Made by a program: the position numbers and the translations under genes. Source: Flaccisagitta enflata (lineage: Eukaryota; Chaetognatha; Sagittoidea; Aphragmophora). Taken from it: a DNA stretch of 64,000 bases. The notes beneath the pieces were generated by a model, which was given only the letters and a program-made list of their open reading frames with translations, ran no database searches and was not told the DNA's origin. The stretch lies in assembly GCA_965153355.1 (NCBI GenBank), contig OZ231126.1:23002001-23066000 (forward strand). Reading direction: 5' to 3'. This document shows positions 11,351-22,839 of the stretch, piece by piece; position 1 is the first letter of the stretch; every line of letters starts with the position of its first letter.

Positions 11351-11586
11351 TAGAAGTTAGAATTCCAATCAAGTTTTAACCTTGGGTAATGTGAAATACT
11401 CCTCTTTTGTGTTTGCGCAAAAGAACTATTAATGATTGTCACGTAGTATCAACCATCTATATTTTATGGTAGAGGGCTTAATAGGGAGCTAAAATAAGAT
11501 GTCATTCGGTATCATTTATCTTATACGTTTCTTTATTTCGTCATCAATAATTGCGACAGAACAGGCATCAGTTCACATTTACTAGT

Positions 11587-12712
11587 CTACTTAGGTTCCA
11601 ACTCTACTTTTGACAACGCCACAATAATGGGGTTTGAATGCGTAGTACAGTTTTGATCAAAGCGTCTCTGATTCACACGGAAAATGTCTGTGAGAGATTT
11701 GAATCCAAAAATTTCTCTCAAGACTCTGATACTCCTCCAGTCTTGAAAACCAAAAACCTTTCTCAATGCGTCGTTCACTGCCTTATTGCAGAATAACATT
11801 TCCTCTGAAGATAAAAGTTTCACAGAGGATGCATATGTAAGGATAGGTACACAATTTGAATAAATTAACTGTAACATAGTATGTTCATGCGCCGCCGTGA
11901 GAGCCGATGTAATAGCATTTGTGGCTCTAAAAAAGTTTACTACATCGTATTTTACTACATCGTATCTAGCAGTAAAGCCGAGTCTGTCACCTGAGGTCAA
12001 AGTCGCACCCAGATATTTCAGTTCAGAAACAAATTCAATTTTTTCCTCTTTTATCGTTAAGGGGATAGGCGAAGAGGTCATCTTACCAAAAGTCATCACT
12101 TTCGATTTCTTTGCATTAAAGTCAAGGCAAAATTTATCACAGAATTTTGTACATATGTCAATCATCTTTTGTAGAGCCAAGCGAGAGGGCGCCATCAAAG
12201 CCATGTCATCCGCGAACAGTATACAAGCTACAAACATTTCTAAAACATGACATCCAATTCCTTTCTTTTTTAAGATTTTCACCAGATCATCAATGTATAG
12301 GGAGAAAAATTTAGGCGACAAAATCCCACCTTGTTTCATACCTAAGGGAATTTCGAATTCATCACTTAGAGCCGTGCCCCATTTCACTTGGCACGTCATA
12401 TTCAAATGCCAGAAAATCAATATCAGTAATAGACAAGGAGGGATTCGTCGTTCCATCAACTTAATGAATAGACCATGATGGGAAATTCTATCAAAAGCTT
12501 TTGAAATATCAAGAAAAGCCGTAAACACAGTCGAACCTCTATTAGTGAAATAGTCAACGGTTGTGCGCAAAACATATAGTGCATGTGATGTACTTGTACG
12601 TTTTTTAAAACCAAATTGTAAATATTCGCTTCCAAGAAGATGTGATATTTTGTAATCAATAGCAATCTCAAACATTTTTGCGAAAAGACTACCAATTGTA
12701 ATTCCTCGAAAA
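11587..12712 (-). pseudogene. Retrotransposon ORF2, reverse transcriptase part
   Basis: The frame NFRGITIGSLFAKMFE continues into 362 codons. Palm motifs in order: FLDISKAFDRISHHGL, PLGMKQGGILSPKFF, the catalytic FADDMAL (about 12,200), KSKVMTFGK and KYLGATLTS, followed by a thumb/C-terminal region with LIYSNCVPILTYAS. It ends ELEPK-stop at 11,587. It should be continuous with the endonuclease part but is out of frame: single-base insertions near 12,765 and a second disruption near 12,715 separate them. No RNase H motif was seen. Confidence 0.9.
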
Positions 12713-12748
12713 TTGGAACTACAAGTCAGAGATCACCTTGGGAATCTT

Positions 12749-14446
12749 TTATAATTGGGTGTTATCGTTTCCAGACAAAAAATCTCTAACAACAAAACCA
12801 TGTTGAATCATGCTGTTAAAAACAAGATGTAAGTGCAACATAAGCTTTTCGCTGCCAAGAAAGATATGCTCTGGCTTGATAATTCCAGAAGAAGACTTAC
12901 CAATCTTTACCTTAGATAAGACATTCAGCATTTCCGACCACGATATATAATGTGCCGCAATACTGTCATTTCCATGTTCATGCATGTAAGCTATAAACTT
13001 TTGCTCAAATTCACTCTTTAGTTCCAAGTGTGATGGCGAGTCGCTTCCCGAATAAACCCCACAGAAATGCTTTTGAAAAGCACCCGCTATTCCTGTTTCA
13101 GTCGTCTCCCCATCAATTCTTGGAACTAAAGAATCCGTGTGTTTATAACATTTTCGCCATGTATTCCAAAATGAATCATAATCGCGACCAGACAAATGTT
13201 CGTGTAATTCCTCGCCACGTTTACTTTCGTGAAGCTTTTTTGCATCTTTAATAGCTCGTTTGTATCTATTAACACATGCCTTTTTACATTCAAATAGTTC
13301 ACCACTACGAGGGGACCCATTATATTTCCAAACGTCACAGCAATTGATCGATTTTTGTTTCAATTCATTTAAATGGTCATTCCAAAAAGGTTTGTAAAGA
13401 GAGGGAGATGAGCGGGGTAAAAAGCTATCCGCGTAAACAACTGCATCAACAATATTTTTGTAGTATGACTCAATAAAAGTTCTGTGATTAAGATCGGAAC
13501 ATGATTTGTCACCATGAACTAATATATGAAAAGGTATTGTTATTTTATCAAGTTTTTCCGTCATTTTTTCTCTAAACAAATTTTTTGAATCCGTGCTTAG
13601 CTTGCTCCAATTAACAGTGGGAACACTCTTTTTTCGGTTAATAAATGTTTCCGTAACATCAAGATCAATGTCAAGTTCTACCGGTCTGTGGTCTGAAACA
13701 TTTTCTCCATAATCAGATATGCGTACATTTGAAATAGAGTCACGCAAAGATTCGCTGGCCAAAATACCATCAATTAATGTGAAAGAATTTGTTTTTGTAT
13801 CAGAGCGAGTGTAAGATTTAGTATGATCAAAACCAGTCATAAGATCAAAAGTTGAAAAGAGTGAGTGTCTCTTCATTAGATCATTGATAATTCTTGAAAA
13901 AGGATGGTTCATATTGAAAATGTTGCAATTCATATCAGTAAGAATTAGAAAGCGTGAAGAGGGATTGGAATCAATAATATGGTCAATATAAGAAACAGAC
14001 TCTTGATAAGAAGAAACAATTTGATTTTGTAAGTCTTTTGTGTTAAAATATGGAAGATAAGCATTTATTATAATAATCTCACCATTGTTTGTCGTTAATT
14101 TGATTGCACTAACACGTTCGTGGTTGTAATGGATAAGTGGTTTTATAAAATTACTATATTTTTTGTTGTACAAAAATCCGGTGCCTCCATATGGTCTCCC
14201 AGTTTGAACTTTTTGGTCAATTGATTTTTTCATACCCGACGTGCCGTATCCGTCGAACTCTGGATGCAATGTTCGGAGCCGATTCACTCCTTGATGTTTT
14301 TTGAAAGGCGGTGCAAGCCAATGCTCCTGAATCCCACGTATAGCATTCGGATATCGATTGCAAAGAGATGAGAGAAATTCTTTGCTATGACTAAATCCGT
14401 TCACGTTGTGTGAACTGATCGTGACAGATTGTTTTTGAGGCGCCAT
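12749..14446 (-). pseudogene. Retrotransposon ORF2, endonuclease part
   Basis: 565 codons from ATG at 14,446. AP-endonuclease-like motifs in order: SHNVNG (residues about 12-17), IQEHWL (about 39-44), GRPYGGTGFLYN, ILTDMNCN, a KTNSFTLIDGILAS block and SDHRPVELDI. These nick target DNA in the endonuclease family. The C-terminal half (to about residue 560) is the linker before the reverse transcriptase, with KIGKSSSGIIKPEH. It then runs into a stop after NDNTQL because of the frameshift; the expected continuation PIIKDSQGD lies in the next frame. The long intact frame suggests a fairly young loss. Confidence 0.9.
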
Positions 14447-14459
14447 TTACCACTAACTG

Positions 14460-14525
14460 TCAGTCGCGATAGCGAGGGCCACTTGTAACGGCTCCATCGG
14501 CGTTGTTGTTGTTGTTATTGTTGTT

Positions 14526-14585
<60 letters not shown>

Positions 14586-14716
14586 GCTGCCGTTGTTGTT
14601 GTGTCGTTGCTTTTTTGCTGCCGTTGTTGTTGTTGTTGTTGTTTTCACCATTTGTTGTTGTTGTTGTTGCCGTTGTTATTGTTGTTGAGATTTATCCGTT
14701 GTTGTTGTTGTTGCCG

Positions 14717-14758
<42 letters not shown>

Positions 14759-15180
14759 CGTGGATAATAAAAACGTCGGATCGTGATACCAGATGGTAGT
14801 AAGTCTCTTGACCTCATCAGCTGATCGTAATCGGATCGTCGTATCCTCAGCCGAAAACTTTGAGAGAAGGATGATTGTCTGACTATTTCCAGTTCCACCA
14901 CCCTTACTCCCAGTTCTGCGATTCCTGCTTCCGCCTGTTCTTGCGTCACTTCCGGTGAAACGTTGGTGATGAAGAGGTCTGTCGTGAGATTGGCCCCACG
15001 CCATGAGACAAGGCCATTTACCACTTTTTGGCCAACGACCAGGTTCGAAGTTTTGTTGGTTCGAGGAGGCCCTTTCACCGAACTCAAGGGTTCGCCGAGA
15101 TTTGCCGGCCGCGTCGTCCTAGCTACATGATTAGGCCATATTGTACAAACGCTATGGAGCCACTGTCCAATGCACTCCAT
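14460..15180 (-). pseudogene. Retrotransposon ORF1 with AAC-encoded Asn/Gln tract
   Basis: ATG at 15,180 has an in-frame stop just upstream. The N-terminal half has TDLFITNVSPEVTQEQ, ELGVRVVELEIVRQ, SFRLRIRRSDYDQL and PSGITIRRFYYPR, a fold-like RNA-binding ORF1 domain of the type carried by CR1/L2-like elements. It then enters (AAC)n reading Asn in this frame and Gln in another, stops at 14,692, and resumes in a different frame with KTTTTTTTAAKKQR, Asn repeats and GPRYRD-stop at 14,460. Array slippage probably broke the frame. The Asn tract sits between the ORF1 fold and its C terminus. Confidence 0.75.
14500..14756. repeat. (GTT)n/(AAC)n array
   Basis: Blocks at 14,500-14,586, 14,618-14,640, 14,652-14,690 and 14,697-14,756 are separated by GCC or TTTTT interruptions. 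They lie inside the retrotransposon ORF1. Confidence 0.95.
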
Positions 15181-15414
15181 AGCTTACTAACCATAGCGGG
15201 CGAGGATTCGACTCTATCTACAGGCACTTCTGACTGGTGACCTACATGACTGTATACTGTAATCAATAAGGTGTTTCGGTAACCCCCCCGCCGTCACCAG
15301 CCCTAAGCACGTTGGAGCTCGCTCGCTGTGTATGAGTAACAATCTAAAAAAAAATCTTTTTGTCTCCGCTTTGCTTCAATCTCTCTTTCTTCTTCCTCCC
15401 ACTGTCTATCCCTC

Positions 15415-15417
15415 TCC

Positions 15418-15491
<74 letters not shown>
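15415..15491. repeat. (TC)n microsatellite
   Basis: About 76 bp of perfect TC, just beyond the 5' end of the retrotransposon. Confidence 0.97.
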
Positions 15492-15495
<4 letters not shown>

Positions 15496-15669
15496 CTATC
15501 TCTGTACACGCCGTTTTTCTTACCAGTAATGGCGGCTGTCGCCGTGAGGAAAAAAGTCGTAAGCGTTGTTCACTTTTCACCAAGCTTTTGTCTTCAGTCA
15601 CTGCAACTCTTTTTATTTGTTAGATCAAATTGAGAGCAATTGTATGTATTGGTTGCATTGAAAATCAGA

Positions 15670-16085
15670 GAAAAATAGGACTGAGCCAAATGAGCTAGAT
15701 GAGCTAAGATATTAAAAATCACTAAAATAGACAACCAGCTATGCTCACTGACATGCTTTCTTATATTTGCATTCTTAAATCATAACATTTTTTTATCTGT
15801 TTTAAAATCAGAAAAAAAAAGCAAGCTAAATGAGCTAAATGAGCTAGAATACTCAAAAACACCCTCACAGATGAGCAGCTCTGCTCACTGACATGCTTTC
15901 TTATATTTGCATGCTCAAACATGTATCAAAACATTTATTCATTTATCGCATTTTAAATCAGAAAAACAGACTGAGCTAAATGAGCTAAATGAGCTAAAAT
16001 GCTCAAAAACACCCTCACAGATGAGCAGATATGCTCATAAACATGTTTTCTTGTATTTGCATGCTCAAACAAACATAAACACACT
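15670..16085. repeat. About 145-bp tandem repeat, three units
   Basis: ATGAGCTAAATGAGCTA and CTCACTGACATGCTTTC recur at about 15,743, 15,883 and 16,033, giving periods of 140-150 bp. AT-rich, no coding sense. Confidence 0.85.
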
Positions 16086-16915
16086 CCTTTTTTGATCCTA
16101 CTCAAAATCATAAAAAATCAAAAAAAATTCAATTCGCAATTTTCATAAATAAATCTTTAAAAATTCATAGCGCGAAAAATATTTGCCGTAGAGCATTCTG
16201 CTTGGCGCCAAATGAAAGAGAATTATCAAATTTACTTACCCTATCAATTTCATTGGAGGCCACATTCAGCCGGAAGAGATGCTCAACTTCCGCATAAGAA
16301 AATGAAAACCCCGTTTCTCTCGAATATGTCAAAAAGTCGAAGACTGACTTCGACTTTTTTCCCGATAAGAACACAGTTTTTTGAAGTGAGGCTCTGAGTT
16401 CTTATTTTTTGCCATTTTTCAGCCTCAAATGTTTTTAACCCGTTCTTATTTTTTATAATATAGAAGTTCTTTATCATAGTTGCTTACTAGTCATATTCAA
16501 TGAAATGAATATATTTCATTCTCTGTCTTTATAATTTTTCTTTATGTTAAGTTATGAAATTAAAAAAAATGTAAATGATAAAAGTAATTGGTTGAATTGG
16601 TTAGGTTAGAGGATTCTGTACAACGTTTTTTCATGGTTTCCTCAAAAAATTATGTAAAAGCGTACTTTATAATGTATTTGTGCAAAAATCTAAGCCTGGG
16701 CATGTTCTTAGGATGTTCTTATTTTTTCACCATATCTGAGGCTGATGTTCTTATAAACAGTGTTCTTAGACAAAATACAGCGTGTATCTGTATGTCTCTC
16801 TATACGTCTGTCTGTCTCTCTGTCACTCTCTGCAAATGGTTTGAGCAAATCTGCTATGATGATATGATGCGATCTGTGGTCATTATTTCCTCCGCATAAC
16901 TTTCTCCTTACTCAG
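16086..16915. other. AT-rich DNA upstream of the macroglobulin exon
   Basis: No exon, RNA gene or repeat unit was recognised. It is presumably intron of the macroglobulin gene, since the exon at 16,916 begins with a splice acceptor and no initiation region. Confidence 0.5.
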
Positions 16916-17218
16916 GTTATAGGCTCGACGGAAAAGAAAATGTGCCTGTGCGCTCAAAACTCGGAGACGACTTCCTTCACGGTGATCCCGGGCACCATCG
17001 GGCACATCAACGTGACAGTCTCCGCCGAAGTCCTCAAGGAGGGCGCCGGCGTCTGCGGGCCCAACGACGTCCTCAGCGAGGAAGCCAAAGGCGTCAAGGA
17101 TATCCTTATCAAAAAGCTGCTCGTCGAACCCGAAGGCATCGAAATGGAGTCGAATTACGGCCAATTCGTTTGCCTGGATCCCAACGGAGCTCCATCGGAA
17201 GTCAAGTTCGAGGATCAG
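16916..17218 (+). CDS. Alpha-2-macroglobulin/thioester protein, internal exon n
   Basis: A 303-bp exon, exactly 101 codons and phase 0 at both ends: acceptor CTTTCTCCTTACTCAG before 16,916 and donor CAG|GTGGGT at 17,219. Translation includes KKMCLCAQN, SFTVIPGTIGHINVTVSAE, CGPNDV and IKKLLVEPEGIEMES. In alpha-2-macroglobulins the segment xVCLCAxxxxSFxVxPxxxGxxxxxVxAE lies after the bait region, and LLVEPEGIE sits just before the thioester domain. These secreted proteins trap proteases (alpha-2-macroglobulins) or tag microbes (TEPs, complement C3). The exon is GC- and CpG-rich against AT-rich introns. Which subfamily it is cannot be decided without the bait and C-terminal regions. Confidence 0.93.
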
Positions 17219-17900
17219 GTGGGTGGGTTATGAACTTATGACAAGTCGTAACACTCGGGGACCGACGATGTGACTCGACGCAGTTCAACCTCGCTATGTC
17301 AAAGTACCAACAAATTTTATCGTCAACGGATTTCTGTTACTGCCAATTTAAATTACCAATGAAATGACATGAAGGGACTAAGTTTTTAGATCCATTATAT
17401 ATAATTATAGGTTCATTTTCATTACGCTTGGGGTTTACCTGCGGTTTAACTGCGAGCCACCAAGCGTTGCGTTGTACTTGACTTGATGATTGAGCTGACT
17501 TTTGCAACGAACCTTCATGAATCATGTGATTGAAATTGTGTTTGATGTCATCGCTTTGATAGAAATCATTTAAAGACTCTCTTGGATGTTTTGATTCCTC
17601 TATGAAGTGTGCGACAAAAAGTAAAAATGTTTATCTGAAGAAAATCTTTTTATAGAAATAGTTTTTTCAAAAATTATTGAATTTTTTCTTCACAAGTAAA
17701 GTGCAACAGACTGAATTCCTGTAAAGTATATGCTTCCACTCATACACATACGAATCCAAACTTAGGCTATGACATGACCCCTACTGGCATAAAGGCAGTT
17801 GTTCTTACCCTTAGATAATTTTTCTTAACTTTATCTTATATTATATTTTTTTGTCGTCTCTCTCTTATCTCAGTTTTTCATCCTCTTTCCCCACTGACAG
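17219..17900 (+). other. Macroglobulin intron (682 bp)
   Basis: Bounded by GTGGGT and a pyrimidine-rich CCCCACTGACAG. Phase 0. AT-rich, with no repeat family recognised in it. Confidence 0.85.
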
Positions 17901-18044
17901 ATTCGTCTGAAATTTGACGCGAAAAACTACGTGAAGCAATCAGCGCGGCTTCGCGTTTCTGCCATCGGCGATGTTTTGGGCCCAGCTTTGGATGGGCTCG
18001 ATGATCTACTGAGATTGCCCACCGGATGCGGAGAACAGAATATG
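17901..18044 (+). CDS. Alpha-2-macroglobulin/thioester protein, exon n+1 (thioester motif)
   Basis: A 144-bp exon, 48 codons, phase 0 at both ends, with donor ATG|GTAAGT at 18,045. Translation runs [20 protein letters not shown], then [17 protein letters not shown] and [16 protein letters not shown] is the internal thioester motif: in the family, Cys and Gln form the bond that attacks proteolysed targets. The intact Cys-Gly-Glu-Gln predicts an active thioester. The next exon should encode the start of the alpha-helical thioester domain (NFAPN-like). I did not find it downstream, so the next intron is probably long. Confidence 0.95.
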
Positions 18045-19025
18045 GTAAGTAATAAGTAACAGAAAATGTCAGGAAACGAAAGATAATAAGAACAAGGCCA
18101 GGAGATGTCCAATAGATGCGTCCTCTTTAGATGTAGGATATTAAGATACAAAATATCAAGATAGAAAGATATGATATAATGATATGAAGATAAGGAGATA
18201 TTGAGATAAAGAGAAATATAAACTGATTCCTCCCTCATACCCCTACGCTTCCTCTAACCCCCCCACTCCCCCCCACCTCCCCCCTCGCCATACCCCCGGC
18301 CTCCCCACCCCCTCCGCCGCCCCTTTCCACCTCCTCCCCACAAAGAGACATGGAGGGACAAGGAGAGACCAAGAGACCTGAGGAGTTATGAGGAAACAGG
18401 AGGAGACATGAGGAAACAAGAGGAGACATGAGGAGACAAGAGACATAAGGGACATTTAAGCGAAATAGGAGACATGAGAGACATAGGGGGCATATAGGAG
18501 ACAAAAGAGACATAAGAGATTGAAGAGACAGGAAGAGACATGAGGAGACATCAAGAGAGACATCAAGAGAACAAAAGTAGGCAAAGAAGTGCATGCAACT
18601 AAACAACCGTTCACAATCATGATTTCTGGCTTAAACGTCGAGAAGCATGACGTGAGCTTGAATTTAAAATTTCAAGGCAATTGCATCAATATTTTAGAAA
18701 TTACAGCCGTTTTTACATATGAAGAGAAAATCAGAAAAACCATTTATGTTTCTCACGTTCTCTTACCAAACACTTTGTCTAGTTTGAAAATTTTTGAAAA
18801 AAAGTATTTTGGGGAGTATTGGATACGAAAATTAAGTCATTTCACCTTGATTGCCCATGCAAAGACCGTTTTGCAAAAATATTTGTTCAAAAATTTCTAG
18901 AGGCCTAAGTAAAAATGCTCTTTAATTTTCAAAGATTTTTGAAAAAAAAATATTTCGAGTATTGGATACGGCGAATTGAGTGCATTTCCGTATTTACGTG
19001 ACCATGTGCGATCCTTTGGATGACT
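18045..19025. other. Putative macroglobulin intron with purine/pyrimidine-biased repeats
   Basis: Holds GATAT-rich DNA (18,140-18,215), a C-rich block (18,240-18,345) and a GGAGACATGAGGAGACAAG-type purine minisatellite (18,345-18,580). Then come two copies, about 145 bp apart, of a segment with ATTTTTGAAAAAAA and GAGTATTGGATACG (18,783 and 18,930). No exon was recognised. Confidence 0.6.
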
Positions 19026-20004
19026 AGATTATCCTCAAAAGCTAGCAAAACATGAAATATCTTAACTAGTTAGCCGGGACTCAATTTGCGAGTTGTGAAA
19101 ACCAGCAAAAACAAGGCCGGATACATGACTACCCCAGTCGTATGGGGGGTGGGCAGGAGCAGTGCTGGAGAAGGTCACTAACGCATTTGGGCAGAAGCAG
19201 TAGGCTGAAATAGCACAAAAACGCCAAAAAAGTAATAGTCGCAAAAGCGTTAATGGTCAGCGGTACCCGTGCCCTGCCTAAGTTGGTTGTGGTTGAAGTT
19301 GAGGGGGGAGCAGGGCAGCGGCCCCAAAGTCGATGACCTGTCTTTCACATATGGAGATTTTCTCCTCCTCCTCCTCCTCCGTCCCATCCCCTCAAATCCA
19401 GTCTTAAGGCTAATTCTAGTCTCTCAAGGCCCAAATCCCAGTCTTGAGCCCCAAATCCCAACCTTGAGGCACAAATCCTAGCCTCAAGGCCTAAATCCTA
19501 GCCCTGGAGGGCCAATTTTGGGCCTCCAAGGCCGGGATCCTGAGCCTCTTGGCTGAGATTTGTTACGGCCTTGAGGCTGAGACTAGGCTTCACAGCTGAA
19601 ATCTGGGCCTCCAGGCTAGGATTTAGGCCTTGAGGCTAGGATTTGGGCCTTGAGGCTGGTTGGGCACTCAAGACTGGGATTTGGGCCTCAAGACTGGAAT
19701 TTGGGCCTTGAGACTGGGATTTGAGGGGTAGGGACAAGGAAGGAGGAGGAGGAGAAGGAAAATCCCCTTATGTGTGAAAAGCATAGTCATCGATCACTAG
19801 CCGCTGCCCAAAAAGGAGACCAACCATCCGACCAACCAACTGACCAACCGATCAACCAACCAACGGACCAAAGGACAGACATAGCGGGGTGTAGAGTTGC
19901 GTAGCACGCGACAAAAACGCACACACACACACACACACACAAACACACGCATGCACATGCAAATGCACGCATATACACACGCTAACAGGCGCAATTGCAA
20001 AGTT
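19026..20004. repeat. Large inverted duplication, left arm
   Basis: Left arm of an inverted pair with 20,314-22,775. It contains the uninterrupted AGCTAGCAAAACATG and TCTTAACTAGTTAGCC (19,037-19,075), an AACTCGCAAATTGAG equivalent, a family A copy with family B inside it, and ends with CACACGCTAACAGGCGCAA near 19,976. Arm identity is judged by eye; the family B part differs most between arms. Confidence 0.85.
19110..19917 (+). mobile_element. Family A copy 6 with family B nested inside
   Basis: Family A head ACAAGGCCGGATACATG at 19,111, GGTGGGCAGGAGCAGTGC, then at about 19,246 family B in reverse (AGTCGCAAAAGCGTTAATGG, GGTACCCGTGCCCTGCC). Inverted GGGCAGCGGCCCC ends flank a GGCCTTGAGGCTGGGATTTG array. 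At about 19,806 family A resumes with GACCAACCATCCGACCAACC and ends GTAGAGTTGCGTAGCACG, then CGACAAAAA. Confidence 0.85.
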
Positions 20005-20134
20005 AAAATTTCAAATGTCTCATGTTTGTATCATTTGAATTCTTTCTACATGTCAAACAGTAAAAAAGCAAAAGACGCTAAAAAGAAAATCTAGTGACAT
20101 TCTTTATTCTCTTTCCCTCTCTCTCACCGTCTGC

Positions 20135-20266
<132 letters not shown>

Positions 20267-20406
20267 GGTGTGGGGCCCCATCTTGTTCTCTTGTATTTGT
20301 GCCTGCATGCGTGCAACTTTGCAATTGCGCCTGTTAGCGTGTGTATATGCGTGTGTTTGCATGTTCATGCGTGTGTGTGTGTTTGTGTGTGTGTTTGTGT
20401 GTGTGC

Positions 20407-21014
20407 TTTTTAGTCGCATGCTACGCAACTCTACACCCCGCTATGTCTCTCCTTTTATCGTCTCTCGGTCAATCCGTTGGTCAGTTGGTTGGTTGGTCTC
20501 CTTTTTGGGCAGCGGCCCCGGAGGGGTCGATGACCTATGGTTCCACACATGGAAATTTTTTCCGGTCTGATGTTTACATCCACACCCCCCCCGCAAAGCC
20601 TCAAAGCAGGCCACTTAGACCTCAAAGCTGGCCTCTCAGACCCAAGATCAAGCCTCTAGGACTCCAAATCAGGCCTCTAAGAACCCTTATCAGGCTTCTC
20701 AGACCCCAAATCAGGCTACTCATGAGCTCCAAATACACATTCATAACCCAAAACAAAATTGCCCTGTGTGGAATCATAAGTTATCAACCCCTCTGGGGCC
20801 GCTGCCCCATTACCTCAACACCACAATACTAGATAATATCAATGGGGCATCAGGTACAGCTGACCATAATGACGCTTGAGCGACCTATTAATTTTTTGGC
20901 CTTTTTGTGCTATTTCAGTCAACTGCTCCTGCCCAAATGCGTTAGTGACCTTCTCCAGCACTGCTCCTGCCCACCCCCCACACAACTGGGGTAGCCATGT
21001 ATCCGGCCTTGTTT
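20407..21014 (-). mobile_element. Family A copy 7 with family B nested inside (reverse)
   Basis: TTTTTAGTCGCATGCTACGC at the left, a GGTTGGTTGG array, family B at about 20,507-20,882 (GGGCAGCGGCCCC to ATGACGCTTGAGCGACC), then family A head sequence ending GTATCCGGCCTTGTTTTT. It is the inverted partner of the copy at 19,110. Confidence 0.85.
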
Positions 21015-21056
21015 TTGCTGGTTTTCACAACTCGCAAATTGAGTCCAGGCCAACTA

Positions 21057-21623
21057 CAGGGTGTATCATGCCAAATTAGATATAAGAAAACGATGGCATT
21101 CTGCTTCTAAAAGTGCAAAAAAAGATCTGAAAAAAAATTCAAAGAGCATACAAGCTCCGGTTTTCTGTGCAAAAATTTTATGAGTCTGGGTCTAATATTC
21201 TAGCCACAACATTAATTTGAAGTGAACTGAGCATTTAGAGGAGAAGCTTTTTGGATATGATTGTGATGCTGAAAGCTTTTTTTTGAATTGAATTGTATAA
21301 ATTTCTAAATGTTAAGCCACATTGCCAGATTGGTCTCAAATTAAAGAAAATTTGATGAGCTTTAATTTAGGAACAATCTGGCATCTGTAACTTAAGTCGT
21401 TTAAGTAGAGCAATTAAAAAAAAACTTTCAGGCAAATCATGTTCAAGTGCTTCTCTCTAAATGTAATTGATTTCAAATTGATGTATGGCTACAATATTTG
21501 ACGAACCCATGAAATTTTATAAAAACCGGGACTCATGTGCTCTTTAGATCTTTAAATTATTTTTGCCTTTTAAAAACAGAATGTCATCGTTTTCTTATAT
21601 CTAATTTGGCATGATACACCCAG
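21057..21623. mobile_element. 567-bp MITE, TA target duplication, long inverted repeats
   Basis: CAGGGTGTATCATGCC at 21,057 is mirrored by GGCATGATACACCCAG ending at 21,623; near-perfect for about 45 bp and recognisable for about 170 bp. It is flanked by TA (21,055-21,056 and 21,624-21,625). The empty site AACTAGTTAAG (reverse complement) is at about 19,060-19,072 in the other arm of the duplication. TA duplications are the mark of Tc1/mariner-type transposases, which presumably moved it in trans. No open frame. Confidence 0.9.
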
Positions 21624-21881
21624 TAGTTAAGATATATCACGTTTTGCTACAGTAGATGTCGTCTAGACTTGGAAATAGGGGGGAGCTCATAACCTCAGCA
21701 TCAGTACAGTGAGGGGACTGATGTTTTGCTAGTGTAATGTATAGACCCTAAAGGGTTGACGATGGGGTATGGCATCCCCCTACGGCTTACCTTACAAAAA
21801 ACTTTTAGTATAAAATGTTAGGATCAATCACTTTTATAGCAGAATTTCAGCTTTATCTATTTGTTTTAATTGCAAAACCAG

Positions 21882-21970
21882 CCTGGGATTCGAACCTGGA
21901 ACTTTTGAAGAAATAAACTGATCAAGAAGGATATGAAGTCAAGTTAGTTAACCACTAAACCAATTCTTGC
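21882..21970 (-). other. tRNA-like sequence (Pol III A and B boxes)
   Basis: On the minus strand, GGTTTAGTGGTTAAC (A-box-like, about 21,950-21,964) is followed by a perfect B box GGTTCGAATCC (21,886-21,896). The A-B spacing of about 55-65 bp is longer than in most tRNAs, and the T stem has mismatches. It is a tRNA relic or SINE head, not a working tRNA. Confidence 0.6.
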
Positions 21971-22360
21971 AGGTGTTTGAGCAGAGCGAATTTATTTTAG
22001 TGGGTTCAAAAGAATTTTCTATCCACAGAGCTGCCATACCCCATCGTCAACCCTATAGGACATAAGCATTATTGGAAAAAAGTCGAAGAGACGAAGTCCC
22101 TTCGGTCTTTTTGAGTCCTGCAGAGAAAAACGGATTTCCCTTTGTTTTATGAAGCGTTTGAGAAAGTTGGTGCATTTTGGGGGCAGAACGAGACTACGCA
22201 TGAAAATAATAGCTAAGAAAGAGCTAAATCTCCTCTTTCAGATGACGCCAAGCAGAATTCTGTGCAATCGATAGTTTTTGAGCCATGATTTTTTAAATCT
22301 TTTTTTATTTTTGCATTTTTCGCACTTTTCCCCAAAACGCGAAATTGAGTTAATTGAAGT

Positions 22361-22592
<232 letters not shown>

Positions 22593-22839
22593 CTCTCTCA
22601 CTCTCTTTTTCTCTCTCATTTTCTCCAGCAGTATTTACGACTTTTTTCCTATGGCGATTAGCCGCCCTTATTGGTACAGACACAGTTTCATTTCATTGGC
22701 GCAAATAGTAGTTAGGATATGAGGGCCCCCATATTTCCAAGTCTAGACGACATCTACTGTAGCTTTTGTGGATAAAAAGCTAGGAGCAAAGTTGACTTCT
22801 ACTGTATCTTTGATGTTTACTGCATCACCCTTTTTGGAC

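Larger units (their letters stand above)
11480..15200 (-). mobile_element. Two-ORF non-LTR retrotransposon (APE endonuclease type), degenerate
   Basis: Order on the minus strand: leader (about 15,200-15,180), ORF1 (from 15,180), an AAC-rich tract, then ORF2 endonuclease (14,446 to about 12,750) and reverse transcriptase (about 12,700-11,587). The 3' untranslated region has an AATAAA-like signal (GACGAAATAAAGAAACG, about 11,530-11,550). ORF1 ends at 14,460 and ORF2 starts at 14,446, a 13-bp gap typical of such elements. Frameshifts make it inactive. The endonuclease-reverse transcriptase plan and a separate ORF1 fit the CR1/L2/jockey-like groups; a phylogeny would be needed. Exact ends and target duplication were not found. 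Confidence 0.88.

Noticed and set aside
21882-21970. Functional tRNA gene
   Set aside because: Perfect B box but mismatched T stem, too long an A-B distance and location inside a transposable element.
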